Below are positions 1 through 7,195 of a stretch of DNA of 55,029 nt, piece by piece (the stretch's first letter is position 1; each line of letters opens with the position of its first letter). Made by a program: the position numbers and the translations under genes. Below the pieces are notes generated by a model. That model was not told the origin of the DNA. It made no database searches and saw only the letters and a list, made by a program, of their open reading frames with translations. The stretch is taken from assembly GCA_017450945.1 (NCBI GenBank), contig JAFSSP010000027.1:1-55029 (forward strand), read 5' to 3'. Source of the DNA: Clostridia bacterium (GTDB taxonomy: Bacteria > Bacillota > Clostridia > Oscillospirales > CAG-272).

Positions 1-30
1 AGTTGTGCTTTTCTCTTGCTGTGTTTGAAC

Positions 31-157
31 CAACGCCGCTCTCGCGCAATAGGAAGCCCCGCCAACGGCGGGGTCTGACGAAGGCTTTTTCGGTTTTGCA
101 AAGCAAATGCGAGCGTTCAGCTCGCAAGAAAAAGCCGGACGAAGCGAAGCGGAGTTG
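31..157. repeat. Nested palindromic element (MITE-like)
   Basis: The ends are imperfect inverted copies (CAACGCCGCT at 31-40 against AGCGGAGTTG at 148-157). Inside are a perfect hairpin (CCCCGCC at 57-63, GGCGGGG at 67-73) and a second two-part hairpin (GGCTTTTTC at 83-91 with GAAAAAGCC at 128-136, enclosing GCGAGC/GCTCGC at 109-125). There is no plausible coding frame. It resembles the short non-autonomous palindromic repeats of gut Clostridia. Family membership is inference, because only one copy is in the window. Confidence 0.45.
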
Positions 158-221
158 TTAATACAGGGTGTCGCCCGCTTCAAGTCTGAAGCAGAATAAG
201 ATCTAAAACAACAATTCTTTC

Positions 222-250
222 TTGATTTTATCGAATTTTTATGTTACAAT
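222..250 (+). promoter_or_regulatory. Sigma-A promoter of the zinc-ribbon gene
   Basis: TTGATT at 222-227, a 17 bp spacer and TACAAT at 245-250, with a TGn extended -10. The ATG at 241 lies inside this promoter, which argues that translation starts at 292. Confidence 0.7.
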
Positions 251-291
251 CTTCTTATAAAAGATCACAATCATTTGAGTGGGAGAATTTT

Positions 292-1563
292 ATGAGAAGA
301 GACGTTTGTCATTACTACGAAAAGGGCCTGCGCGAGGTGTTTGACGCCTATTATTTGGCGGCGACCCAAAGGTTTGGGAGAGACTGCAAAATCGAGCCGC
401 TTCACACGTTGACCTTTGGGCTCAACTATTCCATCAAGTACAGCATGAACGGCGGCGCTTGCACAATTCATTTCATGCCATATCAGACTGGGACTGCAGT
501 GGACATCCGGTACAGTCTGGCACAGCTCGGCGGAGCCAGGATCAAAGCGCACGACAAGGACCTTTCAGACTACGTTGTGGGCGTTTTGCAGGTTCCTCCT
601 CAGGATTGCAATGTCCCGATCGAGGAGTTTTTGATCCCGGGGAACCAGGTCACCATTGCAAAGGCGGCAGACCAAAACAAAAAGGAAGCCGCGGCTCCTG
701 ATGCAAAGCCCGAGCCAGAAGTTTCCAAGGTGGCTGTGCGCTTCTGCTGGCGTTGCGGTGCGCACCTGGACAGCGAGTATGCTTTTTGCCCAAAGTGCGG
801 CGGCGCGCTGAGTGCCGATGCCGCTCAGGCGGCAGAGCCGGAGATGGAAGACATGGTCGAGGAAGAAATTCCGGAGCCCGAGGTCGAGCAAGCGCCCGAG
901 ATCGCGGAGCCGGAAGAAGTTTTCCCGGAACCTGTGGAGGAAGCGCCCGAAATGGCCCCGGAGGCCGAGGATCCGAAGCCGGTGATCCGGTTCTGCCGCC
1001 ACTGCGGAGCGCGTTTGGATGCCGAATATACATTTTGCCCGAAGTGCGGAGGCGTCCTGAAAGCGCAAGAGGCGCCGGTCGCACCATCTGTTCCCGCGCC
1101 TGAACCGGTAGTGAAACCGGAGCTCGTGGTCGAACCGGAACCTGTGGTCGAGCCGGAATCGGTAGTGGAGCCTGAGCCTGTCATTGAACCGGAACCCATA
1201 CTTGCTCCTGCGCCCGAAGTTTCGCAAGCGGCTCCGAAGTTCTGCCGCCACTGCGGCGCACATTTGGATGCCGAATATACATTTTGCCCGAAGTGCGGTG
1301 GCGTCCTGAAAGCGCAAGAGGCGCCGGTCGCACCATCTGTTCCCGCGCCTGAACCGGTAGTGGAACCGGAGCTCGTGGTCGAACCGGAACCTGTGGTCGA
1401 GCCGGAATCGGTAGTGGAGCCTGAGCCTGTCGTTGAACCGGAGCCTGTACTTGCTCCTGCGCCCGAAGTTTCGCAAGTGGCGCCGAAGTTCTGCCGTCAT
1501 TGCGGCACTCCCCTGGAAAAGGTTACCCCCTTCTGCCCGCAGTGTGGAGGCAAACTGAAATGA
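292..1563 (+). CDS. Protein with four zinc ribbons in 83-residue repeats
   Basis: 423 residues of unknown function. The N-terminal ~130 residues form an unrecognised folded domain. After it come four zinc-ribbon motifs (CxxCG...FCPxCGG) whose first cysteines are at residues 152, 235, 318 and 401, exactly 83 residues apart. The linkers are rich in Pro, Glu and Val. Repeats 2 and 3 are almost identical in DNA (period 249 bp), so their duplication is recent. There is no signal peptide or membrane segment, so it is probably cytoplasmic. I chose ATG 292 because GGGAG lies just upstream and the earlier ATG at 241 sits within the promoter. It probably shares a transcript with the gene at 1588. Such ribbons usually bind zinc and mediate protein or nucleic-acid contacts; no specific role can be assigned. 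Confidence 0.8.
   Translation: MRRDVCHYYEKGLREVFDAYYLAATQRFGRDCKIEPLHTLTFGLNYSIKYSMNGGACTIHFMPYQTGTAVDIRYSLAQLGGARIKAHDKDLSDYVVGVLQVPPQDCNVPIEEFLIPGNQVTIAKAADQNKKEAAAPDAKPEPEVSKVAVRFCWRCGAHLDSEYAFCPKCGGALSADAAQAAEPEMEDMVEEEIPEPEVEQAPEIAEPEEVFPEPVEEAPEMAPEAEDPKPVIRFCRHCGARLDAEYTFCPKCGGVLKAQEAPVAPSVPAPEPVVKPELVVEPEPVVEPESVVEPEPVIEPEPILAPAPEVSQAAPKFCRHCGAHLDAEYTFCPKCGGVLKAQEAPVAPSVPAPEPVVEPELVVEPEPVVEPESVVEPEPVVEPEPVLAPAPEVSQVAPKFCRHCGTPLEKVTPFCPQCGGKLK
994..1491 (+). repeat. In-frame 249 bp tandem repeat
   Basis: Two consecutive, nearly identical 249 bp units (from about 994 and 1243), each one zinc ribbon plus a Pro/Glu/Val linker. A more diverged unit precedes them (from 745) and a lone ribbon follows (1492). 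The period is a multiple of three, so copy number can change without a frameshift. Confidence 0.85.
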
Positions 1564-1587
1564 AGCGATCCGATAGGAGTATTGACC

Positions 1588-2352
1588 ATGAGTGAAGACA
1601 ATGTAACGCGGTGCAGTTCCTGTGGAGCACCGCTCAATGTGGATATGAACCGCGCGTTTGTGTTTTGCCAGTATTGTGGATGCAAGAACGTCATCAAATC
1701 CGAGCAAATGCACACGTCGATCACGGTTGGCGGCGACGTCAATATCCAGGCAAAAACCGAAATTGAAAGCATGCTTGCCTCGGCCGAATATTTGATTTCC
1801 ACCAAGAATTACCAAAAGGCGAACGAAATGCTGAATGCCGCCATTCTGAGCGGCTATCACGAGTATCGCATCTACATCCTGAAAGCCAAGATCGATTTGC
1901 AGCTTAGCAACGACGCCTCGATGTTCTTTTGCCTGGGACGCCTCCGTGAGCTTGAAAAGGTTCAATCGTCCGAGCGCGAAGTGACGCGCGCTGTTTGCGA
2001 ATTGATGAAATACAGAGGAATGAACGGAATAACCGTGCTTCATAATGCAACCTTTCACGAACACTTTGACGACGTGGTGTACTGTGTTCAGCACGGAAGC
2101 GACGTCAACTGTGTGGCAGGGATGAACCAAGTGACGCCGATTACAATTATGTACGTTCCGCTTGCCGCGGGAACGGCCAATCTGGAAGGCACGCCGTTTG
2201 TTCGGGACAAGGCACGCGTGGAGCAGATCCGCCAATACCTGGAAGAGCACGGCGCCGGCCGAATTCAAAAAAATTTTTTCTGCCGTCATTGCGGCGCCCG
2301 CCTGAACGGCGACTACGCCTTTTGCACCAAATGCGGAGGCAAACTGAAATAA
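1588..2352 (+). CDS. Protein with N- and C-terminal zinc ribbons
   Basis: 254 residues. An N-terminal zinc ribbon (C9, C12, C27, C30) is followed by a helical middle region (about 55-130) that looks like TPR-type hairpins, then a mixed domain, then a C-terminal ribbon closely matching those of the upstream neighbour. Gene ends are 24 bp apart, suggesting one operon. ATG 1588 has AGGAG 8 nt upstream; the TTG at 1582 is too close to that site. The near-identical C-terminal ribbons of the two proteins suggest shared partners or descent by domain shuffling. Function unknown. Confidence 0.78.
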   Translation: MSEDNVTRCSSCGAPLNVDMNRAFVFCQYCGCKNVIKSEQMHTSITVGGDVNIQAKTEIESMLASAEYLISTKNYQKANEMLNAAILSGYHEYRIYILKAKIDLQLSNDASMFFCLGRLRELEKVQSSEREVTRAVCELMKYRGMNGITVLHNATFHEHFDDVVYCVQHGSDVNCVAGMNQVTPITIMYVPLAAGTANLEGTPFVRDKARVEQIRQYLEEHGAGRIQKNFFCRHCGARLNGDYAFCTKCGGKLK

Positions 2353-2365
2353 AAGGATCAAAAAA

Positions 2366-2400
2366 GGGACCGCAGCGGCGGTCCCTTGATTTTGTTTTTA
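2366..2400. terminator. Bidirectional terminator between convergent genes
   Basis: GGGACCGC (2366-2373) pairs with GCGGTCCC (2378-2385) around an AGCG loop. T-rich DNA follows on the plus strand and AAAAA precedes it, giving a U-tract for the minus-strand gene ending at 2398. Confidence 0.85.
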
Positions 2401-3108
2401 CTGTTGAGGTTGGTCGTTCTTCTTGGTCACGTTGTCAACGATCTTTGCGAATGGGCCGGGAACAAAGAAGAGCACGATTCCGGCGGCGCAGATCATCAGG
2501 GCCAGATACCAGCAGAAAGCGGGACGATAGTTCACGATTCCTCCCATGTTGTACTGACTGGTGACATGAAATGTTCCAAACAGGAGGAAGAGAAGCGAGC
2601 TTGCATAGGTACCCCAGTAAGCGAGGGGCAGGAAGTTCATGAGCTTTTGCGGGATCTTATTGTTCGTCAGCTTGACAAAGTCGATGAAGAAATAAGCAAA
2701 GTAAGCGACGGCGATCAGGATGTTGAGGATCATAAAGATCTTTGCAAAGCCAACCAAAAAGCTGGCATCAAAAGCACCGTCCTCAAAAACGCTGAAGGTC
2801 ATTTTGCTCTTTTGCCCGGCTGCTTTTGCAACGGCTTTCCACAACGGCATATAGCTGAAGAAAGAAGCCAGAGTTGCAATACCGAGGGCGATAAAGCCGA
2901 GAATATCGGGGATCCGGAACGCGCCTTTGGGGCCAAAGGTTTTCATGGAGCCGATCACGGGCTTTACATTGGAGGTGGGTTGGGGAGCCTCAGGTGCTTT
3001 GGGAGCTTCGGCCGCTTTGGGAGCTTCGGTTGCTTCCATGGCTGCGCCGCAGACCGGACAGAACTTGGAATCTTCCGGGAGTTGTGCTCCGCATTTTGGA
3101 CAGAACAT
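2398..3108 (-). CDS. Zinc-ribbon membrane protein, four TM helices
   Basis: 236 residues. The N-terminal ribbon (C3, C6, C17, C20) is followed by a linker rich in Ala, Pro, Glu and Lys (about 25-50), then about four hydrophobic segments spread over residues 70-225. This is the common layout of a zinc-ribbon domain joined to a small membrane domain, with the ribbon probably cytoplasmic. ATG 3108 was chosen because AGGAG precedes it; upstream in-frame codons lack a site. It is convergent with the two preceding ribbon genes and divergent from the next. Function unknown. Confidence 0.78.
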   Translation of the reverse strand: MFCPKCGAQLPEDSKFCPVCGAAMEATEAPKAAEAPKAPEAPQPTSNVKPVIGSMKTFGPKGAFRIPDILGFIALGIATLASFFSYMPLWKAVAKAAGQKSKMTFSVFEDGAFDASFLVGFAKIFMILNILIAVAYFAYFFIDFVKLTNNKIPQKLMNFLPLAYWGTYASSLLFLLFGTFHVTSQYNMGGIVNYRPAFCWYLALMICAAGIVLFFVPGPFAKIVDNVTKKNDQPQQ

Positions 3109-3154
3109 AGTCAATCTCTCCTTTTTTATGAAATATAGATTTACATCCACCTAT

Positions 3155-3183
3155 ATGATACAGGAAAAAAGCGGAAATGTCAA
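3155..3183 (-). promoter_or_regulatory. Sigma-A promoter of the minus-strand zinc-ribbon gene
   Basis: Read on the minus strand: TTGACA, 17 bp, TATCAT, about 47 nt upstream of the ATG at 3108. Confidence 0.7.
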
Positions 3184-3291
3184 TAGAATTTTGAAAAGCG
3201 GTTCAGTTTATGCAAAAATATGCGAAAAAATGCATGAAATCTTTTGAAAATTGCTTTTTGCAGGATTTTGAGCGCCGAAAAGCCAAATCGA

Positions 3292-3320
3292 TTGACAAGC
3301 GGCGCGTTCTTCGGTATAAT
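3292..3320 (+). promoter_or_regulatory. Perfect-consensus sigma-A promoter
   Basis: TTGACA at 3292-3297, exactly 17 bp, TATAAT at 3315-3320. It drives the gene at 3350 and gives a leader of only about 25 nt. Confidence 0.9.
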
Positions 3321-3349
3321 AGAGACAGATTCCAAGGGAGGAGTATTTT

Positions 3350-4078
3350 ATGGCCAACTTTTGTTCCAAGTGCGGGAGCGCGCTTTCGCCCGACACCCGC
3401 TTTTGCCCAAACTGTGGGATGTCGGTAGGCGGGGAAGTGCCGCCAAAGGCTCCGGTCGAGCCAAATTTTTGCGGGAATGGCGACCTGCGAGAGGGGATCC
3501 CTGCACCGGGATTTTCGGATCGCGTAAACCACCCGGAGATCCATGCCGCAATGAAGAAAAATAAAAAGGCGGCCGGCATTTTTGCGCTTGTGATAGCGCC
3601 CCTGCCACTGATCGGTTTTCTCATCTACGGGGCTGCGAGCGATGGCAAAATGCCCATGGGGCAGGCGGCGCTCTTTGGGTTGATCCTCTCTGGCATCTTT
3701 CTTGCGTTCGGTCTTGTCGGCATGCTGAGAAGTCGCGCCTCGAACACCTATGAAGCGACCGTGATCGACAAACAGACGAGAGAGGTCTACGAGCACCCGA
3801 ACTCGGAGGAGAACAGCCGCGTGGTGACCGAATACGTCACGGTGGTAAGAAAGGCCGACGGCTCGCAAAAGAAGATCCTCGAGCGCGAAGGGTCGCAGAT
3901 TTGGGCCTACCACTATCTCGACGTGGGAGACCGTTTCAAATATCATCCACAGTTCAATTTTCCATACGAAAAGCACGACAAGTCCAAAGCGCCTTACATT
4001 GCTTGCGTGAGCTGCGGGACAAAAAATCCGGTTGCGGCCGACCGCTGCTCCAAGTGTCACATTCCGCTTTTGAAATGA
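3350..4078 (+). CDS. Membrane protein with zinc ribbons at both ends
   Basis: 242 residues. An N-terminal ribbon (C5, C8, C19, C22) is followed by two transmembrane helices (about 70-90 and 100-122), then a soluble mainly beta domain (about 125-210) resembling the external part of DUF3592-like proteins, and a C-terminal CxxC...CxxC ribbon. GGGAGGAG sits ahead of the ATG. A perfect promoter lies directly upstream, so expression may be high. It is followed 10 bp later by another membrane protein in the same operon. The DUF3592 likeness is tentative and no function is known. Confidence 0.78.
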   Translation: MANFCSKCGSALSPDTRFCPNCGMSVGGEVPPKAPVEPNFCGNGDLREGIPAPGFSDRVNHPEIHAAMKKNKKAAGIFALVIAPLPLIGFLIYGAASDGKMPMGQAALFGLILSGIFLAFGLVGMLRSRASNTYEATVIDKQTREVYEHPNSEENSRVVTEYVTVVRKADGSQKKILEREGSQIWAYHYLDVGDRFKYHPQFNFPYEKHDKSKAPYIACVSCGTKNPVAADRCSKCHIPLLK

Positions 4079-4088
4079 GGAAATCAAA

Positions 4089-4718
4089 ATGAAACCAATC
4101 AAAAAAGAAGAGCTGTTCGGCGAGCGCGTCACGCTCGGCAAGGACGGCAAATATCGCTGGAGATACGAACTGAATCTCTTTACGACTCCGGTCATTCTCT
4201 GGCTTATCTTAAAGATTTTTTTGTGCATCTTCCTCGGAATTTTTACAGTGGTCTCGATTGCCGACGCGCGCAGGGGCATGGACACCTTTTTGACCAATCT
4301 GAGAATCCTCGGCATCGTTCTCATCGTGATGATCGCGCTCGTCCTTGTCAGCTATCTCATTTACGCCGCCATCATGGGGGGCAAGTACATCGTTGAGTTT
4401 GAGATGGACGAGAAGGGCGTTTTGCACCGCCAGACTGCCGCGCAGGCCAAAAAGGCAAAAAAGCTCGCGGACGTCACAATGATCGCAGGGGTCGCGTCCG
4501 GAAAACCCGGCACGGTCGCCGCCGGCATTGCCGCCTCGAACACCGAGCGCTATTCGGAGTTTGCAAAGGTCAGGCGCATCATCTTTCGCCCGGCCTTCCA
4601 TCTCATCAAGGTCAATCATCCCTTCAACCATAACCAGGTGTACGTTTGCCCCGAGGACTACGACCTCGTCAAGGACTATCTCCTCTCGCATTGCCAAAAT
4701 ACAAAGGGGAAGAAATAA
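4089..4718 (+). CDS. Membrane protein with two TM helices, unknown
   Basis: 209 residues. Two strong hydrophobic segments (about 33-57 and 73-97) are followed by a C-terminal soluble domain of about 110 residues that includes an Ala/Gly-rich stretch near 145-160. It has no cysteine ribbon, unlike its neighbours. GAGGAAA precedes the ATG and the gap from the upstream gene is 10 bp, so the two are cotranscribed. The C-terminal part has the look of a PH-like domain that senses or scaffolds at the membrane, but this is a guess from hydrophobic pattern only. Confidence 0.7.
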   Translation: MKPIKKEELFGERVTLGKDGKYRWRYELNLFTTPVILWLILKIFLCIFLGIFTVVSIADARRGMDTFLTNLRILGIVLIVMIALVLVSYLIYAAIMGGKYIVEFEMDEKGVLHRQTAAQAKKAKKLADVTMIAGVASGKPGTVAAGIAASNTERYSEFAKVRRIIFRPAFHLIKVNHPFNHNQVYVCPEDYDLVKDYLLSHCQNTKGKK

Positions 4719-4740
4719 GAAAAGGAAAGAGTGGGATTTT

Positions 4741-4774
4741 GCGGGAACCCTTTTTTGAAAAAAGCGGTTCCCGC
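4741..4774. terminator. Long hairpin, putative terminator
   Basis: GCGGGAACC (4741-4749) pairs with GGTTCCCGC (4766-4774) across an inner TTTTTT-G-AAAAAA. It lies just after the stop at 4718 and belongs to the long-hairpin family seen at several gene ends in this window. Confidence 0.65.
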
Positions 4775-4776
4775 TT

Positions 4777-4890
4777 TCCTGTTGCGGTACCCGAAAAAAT
4801 CTGCGCGGCTTATACCGCTTGATTTTCTTCGACCGCGGCCACTCCTCGCGCTCCCTGTTTCCCGCGCCGCGGGCGGTCGCACTCGTCCCC
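4777..4890. repeat. Dispersed repeat, copy 1
   Basis: About 113 bp, highly similar to 20020-20131. Shared blocks include CCCGAAAAAATCTGCGCGG and a core from GATTTTCTTCGACCGCGG onward. It is not translated in any gene-like frame. Confidence 0.75.
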
Positions 4891-4920
4891 TCCGAAAAAA
4901 CGGACAAAAAGGGTTTTTCG

Positions 4921-4950
4921 CTCGCCGGAAGAAGGCGGGCGAGTTTTTGT
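4921..4950 (+). terminator. Small hairpin with T-tract
   Basis: CTCGCC (4921-4926) pairs with GGCGAG (4938-4943), followed by TTTTTG. It precedes the promoter at 4952. Confidence 0.45.
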
Positions 4951-4951
4951 A

Positions 4952-4980
4952 TTGCAAACCGGACGGCTTTGTGTTAAAAT
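4952..4980 (+). promoter_or_regulatory. Sigma-A promoter upstream of the YhhN-like gene
   Basis: TTGCAA at 4952-4957, 17 bp, TAAAAT at 4975-4980 with TGn in front of the -10. Confidence 0.65.
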
Positions 4981-5022
4981 AAAGTATCAAACCAATTCAT
5001 CAAAAAAAGGAGGGAGCGGAAA

Positions 5023-5748
5023 ATGGCCGAAACCGGCAAACTGAAGCTTTATATCAGACTTTATACCTTGTGCTTCCTTGCGGCGGAGGGGCTGTTTTAT
5101 CTGTTGTTCCTTTCCTGCGATTTGTTTGAACAAGAGATTTTGTTTTCCTCAACTTCCTGGAAATTTGCGGTGATCGTTCTGGCGCTTTTTTATGTGGCGC
5201 TCGAATTTCTTTTTACCAAGCGGCAGGATGCGCTTTGGCTTCGCCGGCTCTTTTTGCTCTTTGCCATGATTCTGACGCTGGTCAGCGACGTGTTTTTGTT
5301 GGTACAGGACAAAAATTATGTCATTGGCGTTTGCACTTTCTTTTTGGCGCAAGTTTTCCACGCGCTCGAGATCCCGCGGAGCAAAAAGCAGGCAATTGTC
5401 AGCTTTTCTCTGCGCTTTGGGGCGACCGCGGCGGCCATAGCGGTTTTGAGCATTGTGGGAAAACTGACCCCGCTTTATACTGCGGTAGCCCTCTACGCGC
5501 CGCAGTTGCTTGGCAATTTTTTGGAACATGTAACCGGCATTTTCAAATTCCGGGAGCGTGAGGAAAAGATGAGAAGTTTTCTCCTTGCCGTTGGATTTTT
5601 GCTTTTTGTCGGGTGCGATATTTGCGTGGGGCTTTCCAATCTCGGCGTTCACGGCGTGAGCTTTTGGATCTGGGCTTTCTATGCGCCGTCTCAGGCCTTG
5701 ATTGCAATATCATGCGGGAGGTTTTACCATGAGAAGACGACCGATTGA
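5023..5748 (+). CDS. YhhN-like membrane protein
   Basis: 241 residues with about seven to eight hydrophobic helices. The spaced motifs LVSDVFLL (about 85-92), LLFVGCDIC (about 192-200) and FYAPSQALIAIS near the end match the pattern of the YhhN/TMEM86 family (PF07947). Known members include lysoplasmalogenases, which cleave the vinyl-ether bond of lysoplasmalogens. Clostridia make plasmalogens, so the role is plausible but inferred. GGAGG precedes the ATG. The next gene starts inside the 3' end of this one (20 bp overlap), indicating an operon. Confidence 0.65.
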   Translation: MAETGKLKLYIRLYTLCFLAAEGLFYLLFLSCDLFEQEILFSSTSWKFAVIVLALFYVALEFLFTKRQDALWLRRLFLLFAMILTLVSDVFLLVQDKNYVIGVCTFFLAQVFHALEIPRSKKQAIVSFSLRFGATAAAIAVLSIVGKLTPLYTAVALYAPQLLGNFLEHVTGIFKFREREEKMRSFLLAVGFLLFVGCDICVGLSNLGVHGVSFWIWAFYAPSQALIAISCGRFYHEKTTD

Positions 5749-6388
5749 CATTCTGTTTGCGATCCTTGTGATCCTCTTTATCCCGGTGTTCTGCATTTCT
5801 GCCGCGGCGCTCATTCCCTGTGTTTTCCGTCCTTTTTACTATGTTTCGATGGATCTTTTGAAGATCCCCGAGACCAGCGGATATTCCCCGGAAGTGGTGC
5901 GCGAGGCCTATGATGACGTGATGGACTACATTTGGTTTGGCGGCCCATTTTGCACCGGCGAGCTTGCCTTTTCCCCGGATGGGGAAGCGCATTTTGCCGA
6001 CTGCGTTCCGCTCTTCCGTCTGCAACCGATTTTGTTTGGCGTGTCTCTTTTTGTGATTCTTTTGTATGCCTTTTTGCGCCGCAAAGAGATCCTGCGGCCG
6101 CTCTCCTTCCGGTTTCCTTCTCCGTTGACGCTCGGCGGAGGACTGAGCGCCGCCTCGATTTTTGCGGTGGGAATTTTTGCGCTCGTCGATTTTGGCACGC
6201 TTTTCAAAGTGTTCCACATGATCGCTTTTCCGGGCAAAGACAACTGGCTCTTTGACCCTGCGACCGATGAGATCATTAAGATCCTGCCCGAATCCTTTTT
6301 CCTTGTCTGCGCTGTCTTCATCGTCGGCGTCGCCCTGCTTCTCTCCGGCGCCGCCATCCTCGCGGGGATCCTGCGGAGGAGAAGGTGA
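5729..6388 (+). CDS. TIGR01906/DUF1461-like integral membrane protein
   Basis: 219 residues. A first TM helix lies near residues 5-30. A soluble loop with a YSPEVV...YDDVMDYIW motif follows, then helices near 105-125 and 140-165 and a last one near 190-215. A final loop has FHMIAFPGKDNWLFDP and IIKILPESFF. The order and the FH...F...W.F.P...I...LP..FF signature match TIGR01906 (DUF1461) proteins, whose function is unknown. ATG 5729 was chosen for the GGGAGG 7 nt upstream; it overlaps the previous gene by 20 bp. Confidence 0.72.
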   Translation: MRRRPIDILFAILVILFIPVFCISAAALIPCVFRPFYYVSMDLLKIPETSGYSPEVVREAYDDVMDYIWFGGPFCTGELAFSPDGEAHFADCVPLFRLQPILFGVSLFVILLYAFLRRKEILRPLSFRFPSPLTLGGGLSAASIFAVGIFALVDFGTLFKVFHMIAFPGKDNWLFDPATDEIIKILPESFFLVCAVFIVGVALLLSGAAILAGILRRRR

Positions 6389-6391
6389 AAA

Positions 6392-6793
6392 ATGTCACTT
6401 GATTATCAAAAGAATAATATCGTTCTTGCCAAGAATTTACGCAAGAATGCAACCCCGCAGGAAAAGCATTTGTGGTATGACTTTTTGTCAAAATATGAAA
6501 TTCGATTTCAACGTCAAAAAGCAATGGATCATTTTATTGCGGATTTTTATTGTCACAAAGCAAAATTGATTATTGAAATAGATGGATCGCAACATAGCAC
6601 AATAGTCGGTAAACAAAAAGATGAATTTCGCACAGAGATTTTGGAGGGATATCAATTAAAAGTAATACGATTTACGAATCAGCAAATCGATACGGAGTTT
6701 GATTCGGTATGTGAATACATTGATGCGATTGTGAAAGCCTCCGTTTTCGGCGAGGATAAAGTTAATAATATTGAAAAGGACAGTCTGAAATGA
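6392..6793 (+). CDS. DUF559 endonuclease-like protein
   Basis: 133 residues. The pattern F-Q-R-Q...IADFYC...LIIEIDGSQH...D..RT..L...G..V.RF.N is that of DUF559, a PD-(D/E)XK (Vsr-like) nuclease fold. The likely catalytic residues are the Asp of ADFYC and the Glu-x-Asp of IEIDGSQH. The gene is clearly richer in A and T than its neighbours, which suggests later acquisition. It starts 3 bp after the previous stop, with GGAGAAGG upstream, and is followed by an inverted-repeat element. Biochemical function is not established for the family. Confidence 0.82.
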   Translation: MSLDYQKNNIVLAKNLRKNATPQEKHLWYDFLSKYEIRFQRQKAMDHFIADFYCHKAKLIIEIDGSQHSTIVGKQKDEFRTEILEGYQLKVIRFTNQQIDTEFDSVCEYIDAIVKASVFGEDKVNNIEKDSLK

Positions 6794-6854
6794 AGTAAGC
6801 TATTTTTTGCAACTTCAAAAGGCTGTCTTTTTTGCGAAAAAGAGGCACTTGAAA

Positions 6855-6994
6855 GGCTCCCTCCGGGAGGGGGCTCCCGCGTAGCGGGTGGAGGAGCACA
6901 CGCAACAATAAAGTTTGTACAAATTCCAAAGTTGCGCAGGCTCCTTCCGTCATTTTCCGGGAGAAAATGCCACCTCCCTCTCGGAGGGAGGCGA
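6855..6994. repeat. Inverted-repeat element (MITE-like)
   Basis: The left end (about 6855-6896: GGCTCCCTCCGGGAGGG then a GCGGGTGGAGGAG block) and right end (about 6940-6994: CTCCTTCCG ... CCTCCCTCTCGGAGGGAGG) are imperfect inverted copies, each itself a hairpin. No gene is seen between 6794 and 7195. Confidence 0.5.
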
Positions 6995-7119
6995 GAGTAG
7001 TTGCCAATCGGAATAAGCTATTTGTTTTTGAATCTGCGATTTTTTATTTTTATAGAGTAGTATGTTTTTCCCACAATCTTCACACAAAAAAGCGAACTCT
7101 TTTTGTTTTTTTCACCGGA

Positions 7120-7139
7120 TTGTGAAAAAATCTTCACAA
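7120..7139. promoter_or_regulatory. Inverted repeat, candidate operator
   Basis: TTGTGAA (7120-7126) and TTCACAA (7133-7139) form a perfect 7-6-7 inverted repeat upstream of the VTC gene. A further half-site, AATCTTCACA, occurs around 7076-7085. I found no clear promoter with correct spacing here. Confidence 0.35.
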
Positions 7140-7195
7140 AAGGCGGGTATGATAAAGGTGTCAAAAACAAACAGCACCGGAAGGAGGGAGCGAAA

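Noticed and set aside
241..291. Upstream ATG start for the first zinc-ribbon gene
   Set aside because: This ATG overlaps the -10 of a good promoter and has no Shine-Dalgarno site.
565..2361. 598-codon open frame on the minus strand
   Set aside because: It is antisense to two zinc-ribbon genes with clear ribosome sites. Its residues mirror the repeats and match no domain.
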